In this document: piece after piece, positions 43,033 through 47,111 of the stretch
Numbering within the stretch: position 1 is the first letter of the stretch
Layout: each line of letters opens with the position of its first letter
Source of the DNA: Candidatus Pseudoscillospira faecavium
GTDB taxonomy: Bacteria > Bacillota > Clostridia > Oscillospirales > Oscillospiraceae
Assembly (NCBI GenBank): GCA_904420565.1
Contig: CAJFVV010000056.1
Location: forward strand, 1-47,111
Length of the DNA: 47,111 bases
Direction of reading: 5' to 3'
The notes under the pieces: model-generated
Told to the model about the DNA's origin: nothing
Databases searched by the model: none
The model's input: the letters and a program-made list of their open reading frames with translations, nothing else
Position numbers and translations under genes: made by a program

Positions 43033-43737
43033 TCAAACATTTTTGTTGTAAATCCGGCTGTCTGTCTCGCCGGTCTTCAGGTTGATATAACGGACAAAGA
43101 GGGAAACTTTGTTGTCCTCGTTCAATGCATTCCACAGCATGGAACCGAACGCGTCGATGTCGCCCTCCAGTTTCACCAGCTTGGGCTCGCCTTCAAAAGA
43201 GGGCAGCGGGCTGCCGTCGCCCATGTAAGTGGAAATATAGCGGCCTTCGCCGGCTTTGGGATTGCTGTATTCAAAAAAGTAACGCAGGCAGGAGGAAGGA
43301 TCGCCGCTGTTGCTTTTCAGAATGGACAGCTTATAATCGCCGCTTTTTTCCACGATGCCGGATATACGGGGTGTGTAGTTGGGCGCATCGGGTTCAAATT
43401 CCCGCTGCAGCAGGGCGTGGCGGTAGCAGCGGCCTTCCAGCAGCACATCGCGGATGGTGTCCGTCTGGTCGCCGTTGGTGACCACAGTCTGTTCGCCCAC
43501 TACACGCACAGGATGATAAATGATCAGAGACGGATCCTCCAGCTTGGAGGGATCGAAGGCTTCTGTCTGGATGCCGTCTTCCGTTTCGGTAAACACGCGG
43601 TTGCGGGAATTGGCGCTGCGGCCCATGATCCAATAGGCGATGACCGCGTTTTCGTTGTCGGCGCTGCGGCCCAGAATGATGCCGCGGCCGGGATAGCTGT
43701 TGTTTTCCAGTTCTTGCTGGATATTGATCTGTTTCAT
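43033..43737 (-). CDS. purO: IMP cyclohydrolase, archaeal PurO type
   Basis: A 234-residue protein of the PurO (IMP cyclohydrolase) family: NSYPGRGIILGRSADNENAV, AYWIMGRSANSRNRVF, IIYHPVRVVGEQTVVTNGDQ, and AFGSMLWNALNEDNKVSLFV. PurO closes the purine ring from FAICAR to IMP and replaces the cyclohydrolase domain of PurH. It was first known from archaea and is found in some Clostridia. The start ATG at 43737 has AAAGGAG eight bases upstream. Its place beside the truncated PurH makes the pair complete. Confidence 0.9.
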   Translation of the reverse strand: MKQINIQQELENNSYPGRGIILGRSADNENAVIAYWIMGRSANSRNRVFTETEDGIQTEAFDPSKLEDPSLIIYHPVRVVGEQTVVTNGDQTDTIRDVLLEGRCYRHALLQREFEPDAPNYTPRISGIVEKSGDYKLSILKSNSGDPSSCLRYFFEYSNPKAGEGRYISTYMGDGSPLPSFEGEPKLVKLEGDIDAFGSMLWNALNEDNKVSLFVRYINLKTGETDSRIYNKNV

Positions 43738-43765
43738 GTGATGCACTCCTTTGCAATGACAAAAT

Positions 43766-44344
43766 TCAGCGAATGGACCTGCCCAGTTCATAGGCTTTGG
43801 ACAAATATTCCGGCCGATTTTGAATGTCTTTCGCCTGCATCAGGCCGCCGGCCAGCAGGCGGCCGGCATCCTTCCATCCCATGCGCTGGAGGTAGCCGTC
43901 AAAATAGTGATTGATAAGTTCAAAATTTGCGGCGTGATCCTCTTCGGCGGGTACGATCATGATACATTCCTTTGCGGTCAGGTTCGTTTGATAGGCGGGA
44001 GCACCGTTGTCGCTGCTGCCCTCCATCACGGCAAACAGCCGGTCAATGGCGGCTTTCAGTTGAGCGGAAAAGCTCCACCAGTACAGCGGAGAAGCATAGA
44101 CGATGCAGTCTGCACTGCGATATAAGGTGTAAATCTGATCCATATCATCTTTTTGCACGCAGGGACTGTCGTAAGTTTTACCGCCCTGGAGACAGCCGAT
44201 GCAGGGATGGATGTTCATAGTGCGCAGGTTGCAAATATGAACGGTGTTGCCGGCTTCCTGGGCGCCGCGGGAGAATGCATCTACCAGTGCAGCGGTATTG
44301 CCATGGGCGCGGGGACTTCCGTTTAGAATCAGGATGTTTTTCAT
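43766..44344 (-). CDS. NAD(P)H-dependent FMN reductase / iron-sulfur-flavoprotein-like protein
   Basis: A 192-residue flavodoxin-like protein. The flavin phosphate loop is LNGSPRAHGNTAALVDAF (residues 6-23); CIGCLQGGKTYDSPCVQKDD (about 47-66) is the cysteine motif common to this group, CxxC followed by one more Cys, and YASPLYWWSFSAQLKAAIDR the second flavin loop. It lies on the same strand between purN (45 bases) and purO (28 bases), so it is transcribed within the purine operon, although no purine step needs it. The start ATG at 44344 follows AAAGGACG. Substrate unknown. Confidence 0.85.
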   Translation of the reverse strand: MKNILILNGSPRAHGNTAALVDAFSRGAQEAGNTVHICNLRTMNIHPCIGCLQGGKTYDSPCVQKDDMDQIYTLYRSADCIVYASPLYWWSFSAQLKAAIDRLFAVMEGSSDNGAPAYQTNLTAKECIMIVPAEEDHAANFELINHYFDGYLQRMGWKDAGRLLAGGLMQAKDIQNRPEYLSKAYELGRSIR

Positions 44345-44389
44345 GATATGGCGTCCTTTCTGCCAGTTAAGCAGCATTGGAAAACATGC

Positions 44390-45025
44390 TTATTTCTCCG
44401 CGATGTGAACAATGCGCCCCTCCACGGAAAGCCGGTCCTGGCAGAACAGGCTGACCGCTTCGGGCAGGAGTTTCCACTCTGCCTGCTCCATTACCCGCCG
44501 CTGCAGGATTTCCGGTGTGTCGCCTTCTTCCACAGGCACGGCCTTCTGCAGGATAATGGGGCCTGCATCGGCTTCAGCGGATACAAAGTGCACTGTGGCG
44601 CCGGTGAGTTTCACACCGTATTCCAGAACCTTTTCGTGCACCTTCAGGCCATAATACCCATCGCCGCAGAAAGAGGGAATCAGGGCTGGATGGATATTGA
44701 TGATGCGGTTTTCATAGCGATCGACAAAGGCGGGGGAGAGAATATAGAGGAAACCCGCCAACACAATCAAATCGGCATGCAGCTCCTCCAGCGTCTGCAG
44801 CAGTGCGTCGGTAAACGCTTCGCGGCTTTCATATGCTTTGCGGTTGATTACATGGCCTTCCACTCCGGCTTTGGCAGCCCGCTCCAGGGCAAAAGCGCCG
44901 GGGGTGGAGGAGACAACGGCGGTAATCTCACCGCCGATAATTTCACCGCGGGCCTGCGCGTCCAGCAGAGCCTGGAGATTGGTGCCGCCGCCGGAAACCA
45001 GAACAACAATCTTTTTCATGTTCAT
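44390..45025 (-). CDS. purN: Phosphoribosylglycinamide formyltransferase
   Basis: A 211-residue formyltransferase: IVVLVSGGGTNLQALLDAQA, VSSTPGAFALERAAKAGVEG, LIVLAGFLYILSPAFVDRYE, and IINIHPALIPSFCGDGYYGL with the catalytic Asn-His-Asp set (NIHPALIPSF, then HFVSAEADAGPIILQ). It formylates GAR with 10-formyl-tetrahydrofolate. The ATG at 45025 overlaps the purM stop by four bases; a second ATG at 45019 is possible. Upstream purM and downstream flavoprotein share the operon. Confidence 0.94.
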   Translation of the reverse strand: MNMKKIVVLVSGGGTNLQALLDAQARGEIIGGEITAVVSSTPGAFALERAAKAGVEGHVINRKAYESREAFTDALLQTLEELHADLIVLAGFLYILSPAFVDRYENRIINIHPALIPSFCGDGYYGLKVHEKVLEYGVKLTGATVHFVSAEADAGPIILQKAVPVEEGDTPEILQRRVMEQAEWKLLPEAVSLFCQDRLSVEGRIVHIAEK

Positions 45026-46065
45026 TTCACCACAACTGCATCGCTGCCCTCGGTGACAATGCCCAGGCGGCAGGCGGTCTCGCCGCATTTCTCCAGCAGG
45101 GCCAGGGCCTGGTCGGCCTGATCCGCAGGTACGGCCAGCACCATGCCGATGCCCATGTTGAAGGTGTTGTACATATCCCGCATGGGGATGTCACCCACTT
45201 CCGCCAGCAGCTTGAAAATTTCGGGCAGCGGATAAGTGCTGGTGTCAATTTCGGCGCACAGCCCCTCTTTCATCATGCGGGGTACATTTTCATAGAAACC
45301 GCCGCCGGTGATATGAGAAATGCCGTGGATAGCGATGCCCTCGTCCAGCAGGCACAGAACAGGCTTGACATAGATTTTTGTGGGGGTGATCAGCACTTCG
45401 CCCAGGGGCTTACCCAGCCGGTCGGTATAGCGGCCAAGAACATCGGGGTCGTTGTCGATGTCAAAGACCTTGCGAACCAGGGAAAAACCATTGGAATGGC
45501 AGCCGGAGGATGCCAGACCGATGAGCACATCGCCTGCTTCCATGGCGCTGCTGTCCAGAATTTTGCTCTTTTCTACGATGCCGGTGGAATAGCCGGCCAG
45601 ATCGTATTCATTCTCGGGATAGATGCCGGGCATTTCAGCGGTTTCTCCGCCGATAAGGGCGCAGCCGGCCTGCTTGCAGCCTTCCACCACGCCTTTGACA
45701 ATTTCGGCGGTGCGCTCGGGGATATTTTTGCCCATGGCCATATAATCCAGGAAAAACAGGGGCTTGGCGCCGCCGCAGATGATATCGTTGACACACATGG
45801 CTACGCAGTCGACACCCACGGTGTCATGCTTGTCCATCAGATAAGCAAGCTTCAGCTTGGTGCCCACGCCGTCGGTGCCGGATACCAGCACCGGCTCTTC
45901 GTAGCCTGCAGGCAGGGCAAAACAGCCGCCGAAACCGCCCAGTGTGCCGATCACGCCAGGGATATAGGTGGATTCCACCATGGGCTTGATCAGGTTGGTG
46001 GAAGCGTAGCCTGCGGTCACGTCTACGCCGGCGGCGGCGTAGCTGTCGCTTTTGGAAATGCTCAT
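45022..46065 (-). CDS. purM: Phosphoribosylformylglycinamidine cyclo-ligase
   Basis: A 347-residue AIR synthase: DSYAAAGVDVTAGYASTNLI, VLVSGTDGVGTKLKLAYLMD, VDCVAMCVNDIICGGAKPLF, ALIGGETAEMPGIYPENEYD, GLASSGCHSNGFSLVRKVFD and HITGGGFYENVPRMM. It closes FGAM to AIR using ATP. The start ATG at 46065 follows GAGAGGAGAG. It is 36 bases after purC; its end overlaps purN. Confidence 0.96.
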   Translation of the reverse strand: MSISKSDSYAAAGVDVTAGYASTNLIKPMVESTYIPGVIGTLGGFGGCFALPAGYEEPVLVSGTDGVGTKLKLAYLMDKHDTVGVDCVAMCVNDIICGGAKPLFFLDYMAMGKNIPERTAEIVKGVVEGCKQAGCALIGGETAEMPGIYPENEYDLAGYSTGIVEKSKILDSSAMEAGDVLIGLASSGCHSNGFSLVRKVFDIDNDPDVLGRYTDRLGKPLGEVLITPTKIYVKPVLCLLDEGIAIHGISHITGGGFYENVPRMMKEGLCAEIDTSTYPLPEIFKLLAEVGDIPMRDMYNTFNMGIGMVLAVPADQADQALALLEKCGETACRLGIVTEGSDAVVVK

Positions 46066-46101
46066 AAAAACTGCTCTCCTCTCTTCAATGGACAGGACGG
46101 C

Positions 46102-46812
46102 TCACTTGCCGAACACACGGCGCATGATTTCCTGATAGGCATCTTCCACGCCGCCCATATCGCGGCGGAAACGGTCCTTATCCAGCTTTTCGCCGGTCTT
46201 GCTGTCCCACAGGCGGCAGGTATCTGGGCTGATTTCATCGGCCAGCACCAACTTCCCATCGGTGGTTTTGCCGAATTCCAGTTTGAAGTCCACCAAAGTG
46301 ACGCCCACTTCGGAGAAAAACTTTTTCAAAACATCGTTGACCTTGAACGCCATGGCGATGATCTGATCGATTTCTTCCTGGGTGGCCAGGCCCAGAGCCA
46401 GTGCATGATAATGGTTCAGCAGCGGGTCGTCCAGAGGATCGCTCTTATAAGAGAATTCCACTGTGGGAGCCTTGAATACAATGCCCTCTTCCACGCCATA
46501 GCGCTTGGCGAAAGAACCGGCGGAGATGTTGCGGATGATGACCTCCAGCGGAACGATGGTTACTTTTTTCACCACAGTTTCCCGGTCGGAAAGCTCTTCA
46601 ACAAAGTGGGTGGGCACACCCTCTTTTTCCAGCAGCTGCATCAAATAATTGGTCAGCTTGTTGTTGATGACGCCCTTGCCGACGATGGTGCCCTTCTTGG
46701 CGCCGTTGAAGGCGGTGGCGTCGTCCTTATAATCTACAATGACCAGGTTGGGATCATCGGTGGCAAACACCTTCTTGGCCTTTCCTTCATACATCTGTTC
46801 ACGCTTTTCCAT
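46102..46812 (-). CDS. purC: SAICAR synthetase
   Basis: A 236-residue enzyme of normal length joining CAIR and aspartate. Seen: [60 protein letters not shown] and [20 protein letters not shown]. The start ATG at 46812 has GAAAGGAAG upstream; the frame is open to 46896 but lacks support. It lies between purE and purM; purF and purL/Q/S are not in view. Confidence 0.96.
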   Translation of the reverse strand: MEKREQMYEGKAKKVFATDDPNLVIVDYKDDATAFNGAKKGTIVGKGVINNKLTNYLMQLLEKEGVPTHFVEELSDRETVVKKVTIVPLEVIIRNISAGSFAKRYGVEEGIVFKAPTVEFSYKSDPLDDPLLNHYHALALGLATQEEIDQIIAMAFKVNDVLKKFFSEVGVTLVDFKLEFGKTTDGKLVLADEISPDTCRLWDSKTGEKLDKDRFRRDMGGVEDAYQEIMRRVFGK

Positions 46813-46858
46813 CTTGCATCTTCCTTTCATATCTCTAAAAATAAAATGTGTTGTCGAT

Positions 46859-47111
46859 TTAAATTTCGGCCTGCAGCGCTGCGTCCTTGGCAGCAATCTG
46901 ATCGGCCATGTCGCGGCGGGCCTGATCCAGTTTGGCGGCCAGCTCAGCGTCGGAAACAGCCAGGATCTGGGCGGCCAGCACGGCGGCGTTCTTGGCGCCG
47001 CCCAGCGCCACGGTGGCCACGGGAATGCCGCTGGGCATCTGCACGGTGGCCAGCAGTGCGTCCAGACCGTCCATGGCGCCGCCCTTCATGGGAATGCCGA
47101 TGACAGGCAGC
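46859..47111 (-). CDS. purE: AIR carboxylase mutase PurE, C-terminal part
   Basis: The last 83 codons of purE; the start lies beyond the window. The visible part reads [20 protein letters not shown], then [34 protein letters not shown] and a helical tail, matching class I PurE. It converts N5-CAIR to CAIR. The stop is 46 bases before purC. Confidence 0.92.
   Translation of the reverse strand, partial: LPVIGIPMKGGAMDGLDALLATVQMPSGIPVATVALGGAKNAAVLAAQILAVSDAELAAKLDQARRDMADQIAAKDAALQAEI

Noticed and set aside
45313-47103. A 596-codon open frame on the plus strand across purM, purC and purE
   Set aside because: It is antisense to three unmistakable purine genes; the protein is low in charge pattern and unrecognisable, as expected from GC-rich codon shadows.

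Overview
The window looks like a chromosomal segment from an anaerobic, low-to-mid-GC Gram-positive bacterium of the class Clostridia, most likely a gut-type Oscillospirales/Ruminococcaceae relative. This is inferred from gene content: strong AGGAGG-type ribosome sites, an Asp23-FakA-RecG block, a two-gene SufC/SufB system with no cysteine desulfurase or SufU scaffold, a PyrK/PyrD pair, a PucR-type regulator, SLH-domain surface protein, an M18 aminopeptidase and a purine operon in which PurH is split. No rRNA, tRNA, CRISPR array, phage or insertion sequence was seen. It reads as core genome with a few lineage-specific genes.

Layout. 1-3.5 kb (minus): the start of a secreted purple-acid-phosphatase-like protein, then sufC-sufB-glycosyltransferase, translationally coupled. 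3.6-7.1 kb (plus): a ferritin-like protein with degenerate metal ligands, an HD-domain protein with a small membrane protein, and a MarR regulator with an MFS exporter behind a promoter covered by a palindrome. 7.1-16.3 kb (mostly minus): two lipoproteins (one with a duplicated domain), asp23-fakA, recG, a ferredoxin-tailed aldo/keto reductase and thyA-folA. A short membrane protein (plus) diverges from asp23. 16.5-25.3 kb: a DUF815 AAA ATPase, pyrK-pyrD, a PucR-type regulator, tsaE-tsaB-upp, a RodA/FtsW protein and a coiled-coil protein.

25.4-40.3 kb (plus): an SLH-domain surface protein, then a long head-to-tail run: ddl, murF, an ABC-F ATPase, a YdcF-like protein, a flavodoxin, prfA, sua5/tsaC, coaE and an M18 aminopeptidase. 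After a terminator come a uridine-kinase-like protein, an RlmA-like methyltransferase and a CLC channel with an unusual filter, then an XRE-type regulator. 40.4-47.1 kb (minus): the 3' part of a purine operon in the order purE-purC-purM-purN-flavoprotein-purO-purH(transformylase only)-purD. The last two steps to IMP are carried out by separate proteins, with an archaeal-type PurO cyclohydrolase. A strongly structured gap of about 200 bases separates purH from purD.

Themes: nucleotide synthesis (purine, pyrimidine, thymidylate, uracil salvage), cell-wall building (Ddl, MurF, RodA-type, YdcF), tRNA t6A modification (TsaC, TsaB, TsaE), Fe-S assembly and translation termination. The least explained items are the structured purH-purD gap, the flavoprotein inside the purine operon, the leader hairpin and possible micro-ORF before sufC, the CLC filter and the duplicated-domain lipoprotein. 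All functional calls are from reading motifs; no database search was run.
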